Of a stretch of 29,738 nt of DNA, positions 9,088-18,275 are shown in pieces. Positions within the stretch are counted from its first letter, which is position 1. Each line of letters opens with the position of its first letter. The translations under genes were made by a program, and so were the position numbers. Below the pieces are notes generated by a model. The model searched no databases. It saw only the letters and a program-made list of their open reading frames with translations, and was not told where the DNA came from. Source of the stretch: a virus; IMG/VR virus record IMGVR_UViG_3300013094_002559, positions 1-29,738 of that record; one strand, written 5' to 3'.

Positions 9088-9587
9088 TACCACACCTTAT
9101 TATAGTCTACTACTTCGCTTTGTCTACTTATGTCCTTAATAAAGTAAACACACAATGATTTGTCTTCTTGTGTCAGCGGAACTGCTAACATTTGTCCTGG
9201 TTTTAATTTTGGGAAGTACCATTTAACATCTTGATATATGTCCACAATCTCAACTGGTTTAAACTCTGGTCTAAAACTTGTTAATGGGTTAAAACAAAAT
9301 ACATTAAACCCACGATCATTAATACTAGTTAGTGGAACAACTTCTAAATCACCAAAGTCGGGTTCCCCAATTAACAGTTGCCAATCCACTGGCATTTTAA
9401 TAATGTGTTCGCCAATACGCAATACCAATGCAGGGCTGTTAAATGATTCTAAAAAGATTAAAGGAATATAAAAATAGTCTGGTTCTTTTGGGTCTGAATT
9501 GTCTAATACACAAAAACGAATTTCATCAATCTCGTTTGGGATTTCATTCATTTCGTATGTGGTATTGTCAAGGGTTAATATTCTCAT
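9087..9587 (-). CDS. Unknown phage protein, beta-rich
   Basis: 166 residues, acidic, beta-rich, no signal peptide. The most distinctive region is the middle: SPALVLRIGEHIIKMPVDW, then GEPDFGDLEVVPL and FCFNPLTSFRPEF. The C-terminal part (WYFPKLKPGQMLAVPL) suggests an additional barrel strand pair. I have an impression of similar proteins in aquatic T4-like phages, with no function. The start overlaps the upstream stop by 4 bases, and the stop overlaps the cupin ATG. Confidence 0.65.
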   Translation of the reverse strand: MRILTLDNTTYEMNEIPNEIDEIRFCVLDNSDPKEPDYFYIPLIFLESFNSPALVLRIGEHIIKMPVDWQLLIGEPDFGDLEVVPLTSINDRGFNVFCFNPLTSFRPEFKPVEIVDIYQDVKWYFPKLKPGQMLAVPLTQEDKSLCVYFIKDISRQSEVVDYNKVW

Positions 9588-10360
9588 AGTTTTAGTTCTT
9601 TGTTAAAATAATTATAGTATACTTCACGTGTACTTTGCAACCATAGTGAGTGTATGGTATTGATATATTCTTTCTTTATTGATAGAGATAAATTATCTGC
9701 TATATTGTAAATTATGTCCGGAGTTTTATATAGATCTATGCAGTCATACTTATAAACTGTTTGGTGTTGATCTATTAATTTTTGCGATAGTCCAATAAGT
9801 CTATTGGTCATTGTTGTGTTAATTATTTCAGCTTCCTTTTGTCTATATTCTAAATCGCCTTCATTTTCAAGTTGATTTATTGTAGGATTTTTGCTGTTAT
9901 AGATTTTAGTTATTTGAGGTATATCGCTGGGCAATAAAAATATGTGTGTGCACTCAACTAATGCCCAATTGCTTAACTGTTCTGATCTTAATCCGCGATC
10001 AATTCGATATCTGTCATAGCATTTCAGTGGACGACTATCTAGTATATTATCTATTTCTGTTCCGCCACCATGTACATCATATACCAATAACGAGTCAGGG
10101 TTCCAATATACGCAATTGCCACCTTCATAATATCTTGCATGGAACCTGGCACGTAAGCTCCACTCTCGTGGTAACCAAGTAGTAGGATCCATTGGCTTAC
10201 TATAATAGTCTAATAGAAAATTATATCTGCCGTCTTCAGTGGGATATTTTCCAATCGGGTCTTGATCGTCGAGAAATTCAAATCTAGTATCTATCGTTAT
10301 CAAATTCCGAACTAGATTTCCCCCTGCGCCCCAAGGGAAATATACTATGACGCCGTTCAT
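9584..10360 (-). CDS. Hypothetical protein with sulfotransferase-like N-terminus
   Basis: 258 residues from ATG 10360, overlapping the uvsW stop by 4 bases (ATGA); a TTG two codons upstream is less likely. The N-terminus VIVYFPWGAGGNLVRNLITID resembles the strand-loop-helix of P-loop sulfotransferases and kinases, but with GAGGN rather than a classical GKS/T Walker motif. A WLPREW-----HARYYEGG block follows. The C-terminal third is helical with many Tyr. Sulfotransferase-like is a guess from the glycine-rich loop; it may be an unrelated phage-specific fold. Confidence 0.6.
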   Translation of the reverse strand: MNGVIVYFPWGAGGNLVRNLITIDTRFEFLDDQDPIGKYPTEDGRYNFLLDYYSKPMDPTTWLPREWSLRARFHARYYEGGNCVYWNPDSLLVYDVHGGGTEIDNILDSRPLKCYDRYRIDRGLRSEQLSNWALVECTHIFLLPSDIPQITKIYNSKNPTINQLENEGDLEYRQKEAEIINTTMTNRLIGLSQKLIDQHQTVYKYDCIDLYKTPDIIYNIADNLSLSIKKEYINTIHSLWLQSTREVYYNYFNKELKL

Positions 10361-11814
10361 TGCCAATCTGCTTTTTCAACCGTGAACGGATAGTTGGCTT
10401 CTTTATAAAAGGCTTTTCGTTTAGTAAGGTGGCGTTTGGCGAACTTACACGTACTCGTGATGTCCCAGATTTGTACAAAGTCTTTGTCTTCTGCTTTTCT
10501 AATGCCTCGCCCAATAGATTGTATAACGCGGACAAAGCTCTTTCCGGGCTCCACAAGAACCAGATTAAAAATACGGGGGATATTAATACCCACAGCGGCC
10601 ACACCGTAAGTCGCCACAATAATCTTTCCATCGCTAACCGCAACCTCGTCGTACTCATCTTTTCTATCCTTTGCTTTAGTTGATCCACTTACAAATACTG
10701 CACGTTCGCCTAGTCTTTCTACTAACAACTTGCCAGTTGCAATACGATCAACTAAGACTAATGTATTACCTGTTTCATTAACACGTGTAACCAAGTTACT
10801 CATGTAATTTAATCTACCATTTGTTTCTAATAGATACTTTAATTCTGTTTGGTAATCTGAGTATTCAACGTGATCAACTAATTGCACTATATTAACATGA
10901 CAGTTAGCAAGATGTCCTGCTTCCTGTAGTTCACTTGCTGACAGTCTACCCACTACTGGACCGATACTACACAACAAACTGACCTTTGCATAATCTTCTT
11001 TGGGTATTGTTCCGGTTAGTCCCCAACGAATTGGTACGTGTGCAAATATTCCTGTTAGCAATGTTTTAAGAGCATCAGCATTGGCCATATGTGCCTCATC
11101 AACTATTACACAAACAACATCTTCAATGAAGTCGCCGATTTCAACTTCAGCTTCGCCATTCTTGGTATTCTTCAACATGTTGTTTAGACTTTGCCAAGTA
11201 CAAATAGTATGTGTCTTATTGTATTCTTTGCGATCGCCAAAATAAACACCTACATCCAGACCTAAATTAATATAGTCGGCTTCAGTTTGTGTAACCAAAC
11301 TCTTGTTAGGCACAATAATAATACTGCGACCATAAGGTTCAACACTTTTGCTTAAAGCCGCAGTCATAATTGTTTTACCTGCGCCTGTAGCAACTTCTTG
11401 TATGCTTTGTGGATTAGCTAAAAAGTTATTGATAATCGGAACTTGATAATCTCTAAACACAATAGGCTGTCCAGCCATTGGATGACCTTTGGGCCAAGTT
11501 GAGTCACTGAACGTATCTTCTTTAAATTCTGTAAACTCAAACTTGGTACTGTACTCACGGATATCTTCTACTTCAATATCATAACCTTCTTTGTCTAAGA
11601 AAGCAATAATTTCCGGAAGTAAATTAATATAACTACTGCCTCCAAGTTGGAAGAACGCAACTTTGCCGTCCCACCGTCCTAATCGCACACTTGGCTGAAA
11701 ACGTGCTCCAGGGATTTCGTACTTGAATTGGTCCACAAGTTTCTTACGTGTGCCCAGATCTAGTCCTTCAACTTTAACGTTAACTTCGTCCTTGATAATG
11801 AGTTTAGCCTGCAA
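10357..11814 (-). CDS. uvsW: UvsW recombination/annealing DNA helicase
   Basis: 485 residues, superfamily 2 helicase. Visible motifs are RDYQ (121-124), Walker A TGAGKT (143-148), DEAH (239-242), LTGT (266-269) and motif VI QSIGRGIRK (432-440). The N-terminal domain has the UvsW pattern with F-PSVRLGRWDGK (39-51). In T4, UvsW unwinds R-loops, reverses stalled forks and drives branch migration, switching replication from origin- to recombination-dependent. The start appears to be TTG at 11814: no ATG fits the N-terminus, and it overlaps the end of the HARP-like gene by 11 bases, so translation is probably coupled. Length is close to T4 UvsW. Confidence 0.95.
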   Translation of the reverse strand: MQAKLIIKDEVNVKVEGLDLGTRKKLVDQFKYEIPGARFQPSVRLGRWDGKVAFFQLGGSSYINLLPEIIAFLDKEGYDIEVEDIREYSTKFEFTEFKEDTFSDSTWPKGHPMAGQPIVFRDYQVPIINNFLANPQSIQEVATGAGKTIMTAALSKSVEPYGRSIIIVPNKSLVTQTEADYINLGLDVGVYFGDRKEYNKTHTICTWQSLNNMLKNTKNGEAEVEIGDFIEDVVCVIVDEAHMANADALKTLLTGIFAHVPIRWGLTGTIPKEDYAKVSLLCSIGPVVGRLSASELQEAGHLANCHVNIVQLVDHVEYSDYQTELKYLLETNGRLNYMSNLVTRVNETGNTLVLVDRIATGKLLVERLGERAVFVSGSTKAKDRKDEYDEVAVSDGKIIVATYGVAAVGINIPRIFNLVLVEPGKSFVRVIQSIGRGIRKAEDKDFVQIWDITSTCKFAKRHLTKRKAFYKEANYPFTVEKADWQ

Positions 11815-12982
11815 TGTCTTTTACTTTCGTGTTTGTTTTCTTTTTATTGTATACATCTGTTGCACAGTATACAACCTTTTCGGCTCGTTGTAGCATAATC
11901 TGCTTGTCAGATCCAAACACCATGCCTGCACTACTGATTACCAATGGAATTTTTTCCATGTTTTGTATTGCGGCATAGGTATGTATAAACTTAATATCGC
12001 TCAACTTGTCTAAATCAATCTTTTTAGAATTTCCATTTAAGTAAACGCCTTTGCCAATGACTTTTTCTAAAAACTTAGTGCTGAGATCTGGCTCAAACAA
12101 TACTACTGGGAATCTTCCAACTTGCTCAGCATACTGAATGATGGTATCAAAATCATCAGTGCTATCAAGCGCACTCGGTTTCATTTTAATATTTCTATTG
12201 GTAAGTAAATTACAAAATCTTTTACCATAGGTGTTTTCAATTGCAGTTGATAATTCTATATCAACTGTGTATCCTATAATTGACGAATAGTCAACTATTT
12301 TAATTAAATTTTCAACAGTCAAATCAGCAATGTTAGAAGTTACATACTCAATTAAAGTATCCGGAGCATTTCTTATATTTAACTGGTTATTATCTATAAA
12401 CAATTCAATTGCGTAGGGAGTCTTTTCACATTCTGTAATCAATGACATTAGTGTTTCAACTTCTGTAGCAATTTCAAATTTGTTTGCAGTGGCCCAAGTG
12501 TGCATCCAACTGAGATTAAACTCTGTTAATCCAATTTCCCATTGCTTGGTATCCTTATTCCACTTTGTATTGCCTTGGCTTTCTTTGGTAAACTGTCTAA
12601 TACCTTCAATTAAAGTATTGTCATAAGGAAATCGTAAAATCAGTTTATCATTTTCAATACACAGCCTACGGCTATAATCCATTTTACGCAATGGAATACG
12701 CCATTTAGGTTCTTGCACTGGTGCTACATCTACACCTTTAGCGGCCAATTGCCTTGCATATTTTAAAATAATCTTGCATGCCAACTCACCTTGGCGTTCA
12801 GTTAACGGCTTACCACCAATGGTGGTGTCGGTCATACTGTTTAAAACATCAACATCATATCTAGCTAAACTAATAATTGGAGTAAAACTAAATATCCAAG
12901 ATTGAATTCTTTTGCCTGTAACAATATCAACTTGTCCGGCAATTATTTCAAGATAGTCTTCAACGTAAGTAAACTGTTTCAT
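11804..12982 (-). CDS. HARP-like domain protein paired with UvsW
   Basis: 392 residues from ATG 12982; an in-frame GTG at 13021 lies inside the upstream terminator and is rejected. Residues about 113-171 (KLILRFPYDN-LIEGIRQF, then KWNKDTKQWEIGL) resemble the HARP domain of SMARCAL1/HepA-related annealing helicases, including the W-----W spacing (W141, W148). The remainder is helical without a Walker motif I can see. The gene directly precedes uvsW with an 11-base overlap. I infer a partner that helps UvsW recognise branched DNA. No ribosome site is visible, and a TATAAT lies only six bases upstream of the ATG. Confidence 0.7.
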   Translation of the reverse strand: MKQFTYVEDYLEIIAGQVDIVTGKRIQSWIFSFTPIISLARYDVDVLNSMTDTTIGGKPLTERQGELACKIILKYARQLAAKGVDVAPVQEPKWRIPLRKMDYSRRLCIENDKLILRFPYDNTLIEGIRQFTKESQGNTKWNKDTKQWEIGLTEFNLSWMHTWATANKFEIATEVETLMSLITECEKTPYAIELFIDNNQLNIRNAPDTLIEYVTSNIADLTVENLIKIVDYSSIIGYTVDIELSTAIENTYGKRFCNLLTNRNIKMKPSALDSTDDFDTIIQYAEQVGRFPVVLFEPDLSTKFLEKVIGKGVYLNGNSKKIDLDKLSDIKFIHTYAAIQNMEKIPLVISSAGMVFGSDKQIMLQRAEKVVYCATDVYNKKKTNTKVKDIAG

Positions 12983-12988
12983 AGATTT

Positions 12989-12994
12989 ATTATA
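12989..12994 (-). promoter_or_regulatory. TATAAT -10-like box, possibly giving a leaderless mRNA
   Basis: TATAAT on the minus strand ends six bases before the ATG at 12982. It follows directly on the terminator of the AAA+ gene. No good -35 is visible; transcription would start at or next to the ATG. The decamer TATAATAAAT recurs before the GT17 gene at 22292. Confidence 0.35.
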
Positions 12995-12998
12995 ACAT

Positions 12999-13028
12999 AA
13001 AAAAGCCCCAAGTGTTTCCACTTAGGGC
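12999..13028 (-). terminator. Rho-independent terminator after the AAA+ ATPase gene
   Basis: Read on the minus strand: GCCCTAAGTG, loop GAAA, CACTTGGGGC, then six T. The stem is 10 pairs with one G-U. It separates the AAA+ unit from the HARP/uvsW unit. Confidence 0.9.
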
Positions 13029-13090
13029 AAACTGCGATATAATCGCAGACTTATGATTCAGGAGCTAGAGAGAACCATAAGTTAAAACTG
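13029..13090 (-). ncRNA. Structured 3' UTR / candidate small RNA
   Basis: Between the AAA+ stop and the terminator the minus-strand RNA forms two further perfect hairpins. One pairs ACTTATG (13082-13076) with CATAAGT (13055-13049), leaving a 20-base pyrimidine-rich loop containing CTCTCTAGCTCCTG. The next is CTGCGAT-TAT-ATCGCAG (13048-13032). With the terminator that makes three stem-loops in about 85 bases, the layout of a processed 3'-UTR small RNA. The CTCCT in the loop is complementary to AGGAG ribosome-binding sites. There is no ORF of note here. Confidence 0.5.
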
Positions 13091-14119
13091 TTAAGCAGTC
13101 TTCATGCAAGTAACACGAGCCATTTCTTTCCACTTAAGTGGGAAGCTCTTACGCAAGTCTGCAACCTTAATTGCCATACGCAAACTCATTTCGCGCATTT
13201 TATTTTTGTTGTCAGTTAAGAAGTCAATAACCTCGTCTTGCACACACTTGTCAAAATCGTAGTCAGCAAACAATTCGCCATCATCTGCAATTTGCTTGAT
13301 ACGCAACACTTTGTCACGCATAGTGTCCAGTGTCAAGTCTAGGTAGTGACAACGTGATTGCAAAGCATCCAAGTGATCACGCAATTTTTGCGACTTCATG
13401 CCATCAAACTTAAGGTTGGTAATAAAGATTACAGAGCCTTGGAAGTTGAAACTGTCTGGAATGCCTTCACGGCGCAGAGCACTAGATTCCGACAACCATG
13501 AAATCTTACGCTTCTTACCTGAGTCCAATGCACCTTTGAGCAAGTTCAAACTTACATCATCTAGCAAAATGCTATCACAGTCATCAAACACAATAACGCA
13601 ATTAGGATCTGAGTACTTGTATAGAGTTTGATACAAGCCAATTGGCGTAGCCGAACCTTTAACGACCTCGGCACGTAATTTTTTACCTGCAATTTGATCA
13701 AACAAACAGGCTTTCTCAACAATCTTTTCTACACCAAACGATTTACCAACCCCAGGAGGGCCACTGACAATCATAGCACGAATGTCACCATTGGTAGCGG
13801 CAGTTGTCATTTCGTCCAAGATTGAAAAACGTTCACGGATACGAGCAATAATTTCAGCATCAGTTTCTACAGATGCAACGGCTGTTTCTTGTACTTCTGA
13901 CACTTGGGATTCTCCTTCTGATACAAATTCGTAGGCGGCAACACCGTCGACTTTAACACGGATGTCTTCTGGAAATCCAGGAAACTGTCCACCATTTTTA
14001 ACTGTCACATAACCACCTTTGGCAGTAGTCTTATATTGTTCTACTAACTGAAACACCTTACCAGACACATTTGTTGTACGATATGCACCTGATTTGATAC
14101 GAATAAACGCTGTACTCAT
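13091..14119 (-). CDS. Phage AAA+ ATPase
   Basis: 342 residues. Walker A is SGPPGVGKS (119-127), Walker B VIVFDDCD (175-182), sensor-1 FITN (232-235), and R256 in LQSRCHYLDL is a candidate arginine finger. The N-terminal 70 residues form a separate small beta-rich domain, then an acidic linker (about 66-88). The C-terminal part is a helical lid. Such single-AAA+ proteins occur in T4-like phages without settled function; remodelling, helicase-loading or MoxR-like roles are all possible. It stands alone: a sigma70-type promoter (14151-14179) and GGAGC ribosome site lie upstream, and hairpins plus a terminator downstream. Confidence 0.85.
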   Translation of the reverse strand: MSTAFIRIKSGAYRTTNVSGKVFQLVEQYKTTAKGGYVTVKNGGQFPGFPEDIRVKVDGVAAYEFVSEGESQVSEVQETAVASVETDAEIIARIRERFSILDEMTTAATNGDIRAMIVSGPPGVGKSFGVEKIVEKACLFDQIAGKKLRAEVVKGSATPIGLYQTLYKYSDPNCVIVFDDCDSILLDDVSLNLLKGALDSGKKRKISWLSESSALRREGIPDSFNFQGSVIFITNLKFDGMKSQKLRDHLDALQSRCHYLDLTLDTMRDKVLRIKQIADDGELFADYDFDKCVQDEVIDFLTDNKNKMREMSLRMAIKVADLRKSFPLKWKEMARVTCMKTA

Positions 14120-14150
14120 TTTTTGCTCCTTACAGTTTTAATATACACAT

Positions 14151-14179
14151 ATTATAGCAAGCCTGCTTTTTTCGGACAA
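14151..14179 (-). promoter_or_regulatory. Sigma70-type promoter for the AAA+ ATPase
   Basis: Minus strand: TTGTCC (14179-14174), 17-base spacer, TATAAT (14156-14151). The start site would lie about 25 bases before the ATG at 14119. Confidence 0.7.
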
Positions 14180-14194
14180 GCATTTTTGTTGTTT

Positions 14195-14416
14195 TTATGC
14201 TACAAAATCAAATGTAAATTCGCCTTGGATTGGGCCGTTTACTTGTACTTTGCCCAATCCAAATTCACGGCTAAGTGTGTGAAAAATGCTACGGGCAGTG
14301 GGCTCAGAACATGCCGCAAACAAAGTGCCAGTATCGCCAAAAAACCCAGCTTGTTCGTTGTCATTTAACAACGGACGAACTAAACTGCAAACTTGGCTTC
14401 CAAATGCGAGTTGCAT
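14195..14416 (-). CDS. Small hypothetical phage protein
   Basis: 73 residues with a good ribosome site (AAAAAGGAATAAACG before the ATG) and its own promoter upstream. The sequence has a GFFGDTGTLFAACSEPTAR core and ends GEFTFDFVA; no motif is recognised. Intact spacing, ribosome site and promoter make it a real gene, probably expressed early by host RNA polymerase. Confidence 0.7.
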   Translation of the reverse strand: MQLAFGSQVCSLVRPLLNDNEQAGFFGDTGTLFAACSEPTARSIFHTLSREFGLGKVQVNGPIQGEFTFDFVA

Positions 14417-14447
14417 CGTTTATTCCTTTTTAAGTTTCAATACAAGT

Positions 14448-14476
14448 ATTGTAGCACTAGCGCCATTTTGGGTCAA
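14448..14476 (-). promoter_or_regulatory. Sigma70-type promoter for the 73-residue protein
   Basis: Minus strand: TTGACC (14476-14471), 17-base spacer, TACAAT (14453-14448). Each hexamer matches five of six consensus bases. It begins just after the stop of the upstream gene. Confidence 0.75.
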
Positions 14477-14482
14477 CTAAAA

Positions 14483-14686
14483 TCAGCTATTTACTGTGGA
14501 AAAAGGGCTTAATTCTTCGTTGTTTTTATGTAACACAAAAGTAGTACTTTTGTTTACAGTAATTCCTGACAATTTTATGTCGGTTTCCTCTAAAAAATAG
14601 TCCCCATCTGGGAAAGCATCGTCCCACTCATCGGGGCTAATGTATTCGTAATCGGGGTCTTCATAAATTTGTGCAAAACGGCTCAT
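14483..14686 (-). CDS. Small acidic hypothetical protein
   Basis: 67 residues, strongly acidic in the first half (YEDPDYEYISPDEWDDAFPDGD), so possibly a nucleic-acid mimic or protein-interaction module. AAAAAGGACTAATGCG precedes the ATG, which overlaps the stop of the 48-residue gene by four bases (ATGA). No family is recognised. Acidic small early proteins in phages often inhibit host factors; here that is only a suggestion from charge. Confidence 0.65.
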   Translation of the reverse strand: MSRFAQIYEDPDYEYISPDEWDDAFPDGDYFLEETDIKLSGITVNKSTTFVLHKNNEELSPFSTVNS

Positions 14687-14829
14687 CGCATTAGTCCTTT
14701 TTCAATTGCATTTCTGGTGTTTTCAGCACTAACTAAAATATCTACTAGAAGTTTAACATTTCCTAGTTCAACGGCCCTAATAATAAGATCACTGGTTTGA
14801 TCGACAATTGATTGTACTGCTTTGCTCAT
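14683..14829 (-). CDS. 48-residue hypothetical protein
   Basis: A short ORF starting MSKAVQSIVDQTSDLIIRAV and ending IEKGLMR, with a strong ribosome site (CAAGGAG, nine bases before the ATG) and a near-consensus promoter upstream (14862-14891). It is helical and amphipathic throughout. Its stop overlaps the next ATG (ATGA), so the two small proteins are made together. Function unknown. Confidence 0.7.
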   Translation of the reverse strand: MSKAVQSIVDQTSDLIIRAVELGNVKLLVDILVSAENTRNAIEKGLMR

Positions 14830-14861
14830 TTAAGTCACTCCTTGTTAATTACTGTAACTCT

Positions 14862-14891
14862 AGTATAACAGGGTTTATCAATTTTAGTCAA
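14862..14891 (-). promoter_or_regulatory. Sigma70-type promoter fused to the groEL terminator
   Basis: Minus strand: TTGACT (14891-14886), 18-base spacer, TATACT (14867-14862). Both hexamers match five of six. The -35 overlaps the T-run of the preceding terminator. The same TTGACTAAAATT start occurs in the promoter at 24389-24417. Confidence 0.75.
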
Positions 14892-14915
14892 AAGAAAGCC
14901 CACCGAAGTGGGCTT
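14890..14915 (-). terminator. Rho-independent terminator after groEL
   Basis: Minus strand: AAGCCCAC, TTCG tetraloop, GTGGGCTT, then TCTTTT. It lies 20 bases after the groEL stop. Confidence 0.9.
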
Positions 14916-14935
14916 GTGTTGTAAAATTACAACTA

Positions 14936-16848
<1,913 letters not shown>

Positions 16849-16883
16849 TATAAACTCCTTTTTGTAAATTTAATTTAAATGAT

Positions 16884-16905
16884 TTGTACATATCACATTG
16901 TACAA
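16884..16905. repeat. Inverted repeat upstream of groES (possible operator)
   Basis: TTGTAC, ten bases, GTACAA: a perfect six-base dyad with AT-rich surroundings, 36-57 bases before the groES ATG. It could be an operator or an RNA hairpin in the leader. It does not match the CIRCE element consensus. Confidence 0.4.
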
Positions 16906-16941
16906 TTGAAAATGCCAGCATGTCAACATCACTGGCAAAAA

Positions 16942-16949
16942 TATTTATC
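16942..16949 (-). promoter_or_regulatory. Late-type promoter octamer GATAAATA before groES
   Basis: Minus-strand GATAAATA, identical to the one before the fibre operon, located in the intergenic region about 95 bases upstream of groES. It suggests the chaperonin is made with virion proteins. Confidence 0.5.
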
Positions 16950-16951
16950 TC

Positions 16952-17722
16952 TTAGAAATAAGCGCAATTCTTTCGAGGAAAGAAACACTCGTTGTTTTCC
17001 AATGGTTTAGTTTTTATTGTTTCCAACATGCTTTCTTTGCCCAAGCCCATTGCTAAACTATAAACAAAGTTTTGGTTGGCCATAACCATATCTGCTCCTG
17101 CAACAATGTTGGCTAATTCCAAAAAGTCTCCAACTGGGCGATACGGTATGTTTACTCTAGTTATTTGGACAAAATCTTTGTGCTCAGCACTAGTTCCTAG
17201 AAATATCCCGTTTGTTTCTAGTTCGCCTTGTTCGGCCATTGTTGCCCAATATCCATCTGCTGCCGGATCGCGGTACCTAAATGTACGGCTAACAACAATT
17301 GGTTTGGTTTTAACAGGATCTGCTTCTAACCAGGGTGTGTCGTAATCCGACATTCTAAAAGGCAGGTTAAATGCCATATGATATGCTTGCACATAATTGC
17401 CTTCGAAACCCCTGAATAGTGTCCCACGGAAACGATCCAGGTCTACATCAGGTTCAGGTGTACCCTGTGTCCAAGTACCTACATCAGCAATGTAGCTCTG
17501 ACGTCGAAGTAACGGACGTAGCCATTCATAATCTTGGTAAGTAAATCTTCCCCGGTGTGCAGGGTCAACTTCTTCAGGTCTATATCCATACTGTGCAACA
17601 CAATGTTCGATATTGTTTAGGGCTACGAGGAACATGGCATTGTTTTCCACTGCCATTTTCTTTACTACACTTAGACTATAAATCAAATCGCCTAGTGTTC
17701 CTGAATGTCTATATGTTATCAT
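16952..17722 (-). CDS. GT9-like (heptosyltransferase-type) glycan protein
   Basis: 256 residues. The N-terminus has the GT-B/GT9 nucleotide-sugar loop HSGTLGDLIYSL; the C-terminal part has ELANIVAGADMVMANQNFVYSLAMGLGK, which resembles the donor-binding helix of ADP-heptose-type transferases. It is shorter than LPS heptosyltransferases (about 320-350), so may be reduced. It starts with a four-base ATGA overlap with the methyltransferase gene and is the last gene of the glycan operon. Substrate unknown. Confidence 0.7.
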   Translation of the reverse strand: MITYRHSGTLGDLIYSLSVVKKMAVENNAMFLVALNNIEHCVAQYGYRPEEVDPAHRGRFTYQDYEWLRPLLRRQSYIADVGTWTQGTPEPDVDLDRFRGTLFRGFEGNYVQAYHMAFNLPFRMSDYDTPWLEADPVKTKPIVVSRTFRYRDPAADGYWATMAEQGELETNGIFLGTSAEHKDFVQITRVNIPYRPVGDFLELANIVAGADMVMANQNFVYSLAMGLGKESMLETIKTKPLENNECFFPRKNCAYF

Positions 17723-18273
17723 AGTGTTGATTTCTTATATATCCAATGTCCGTTTGCAAGTTCGGCAGACGGTAATAATTCGTTGACTGCACGCTTAACT
17801 CCTTCCCATTTGTAATCATCGCCGGCTAGTGTACCACCGGGTTTAACACGTTTGAGCCATTCTGTGATATCATCAACGACATCTTCGTATTCGTGACTGC
17901 AATCAATTAACACAAAATCTAAACTATTTTCTGCATAAGTTTTAACTGCATCCATGCTAGACAATCTGACAGGATTTATAATGTGTTGTATAGGTTTAAT
18001 GTTTTGTAAAAATTCATCGTACAAAGTATCGTTAATTACAGCAGGATCAGTTTGATGAACATCTTCTGCTAAACTGCCACGCCAGGTGTCAACTGCATCA
18101 ACTTTTATCTTTTTAAAACTATTAACAATAGATACACCCAGGTAACAAGTACTTTTGCCTCTCCAACTGCCAAGCTCAACAAAATGTGCATTGTGTTCTG
18201 CTCGTTGAATTGCAGTATCGTATATCCACTCGTAATCAAACCATCCTTGAATATTTCTGTAATAATGTTCCAT
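17719..18273 (-). CDS. Class I SAM-dependent methyltransferase
   Basis: 184 residues. SAM-binding motif I is FVELGSWRGKSTCYLG (31-46); the acidic motif is VDAVDTW; DFVLIDCSHEYEDV and PGGTLAGDDY follow in the usual places. This is the small Methyltransf_24-type family often found in glycan or antibiotic clusters. The likely acceptor is a sugar made or moved by its neighbours. The gene begins two bases after the upstream stop and overlaps the next by four. Confidence 0.85.
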   Translation of the reverse strand: MEHYYRNIQGWFDYEWIYDTAIQRAEHNAHFVELGSWRGKSTCYLGVSIVNSFKKIKVDAVDTWRGSLAEDVHQTDPAVINDTLYDEFLQNIKPIQHIINPVRLSSMDAVKTYAENSLDFVLIDCSHEYEDVVDDITEWLKRVKPGGTLAGDDYKWEGVKRAVNELLPSAELANGHWIYKKSTL

Positions 18274-18275
18274 GA

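Noticed and set aside
10284-10688. 134-codon minus ORF overlapping uvsW
   Set aside because: It lies in a different frame within uvsW's motif-rich C-terminal half and has no recognisable motif.
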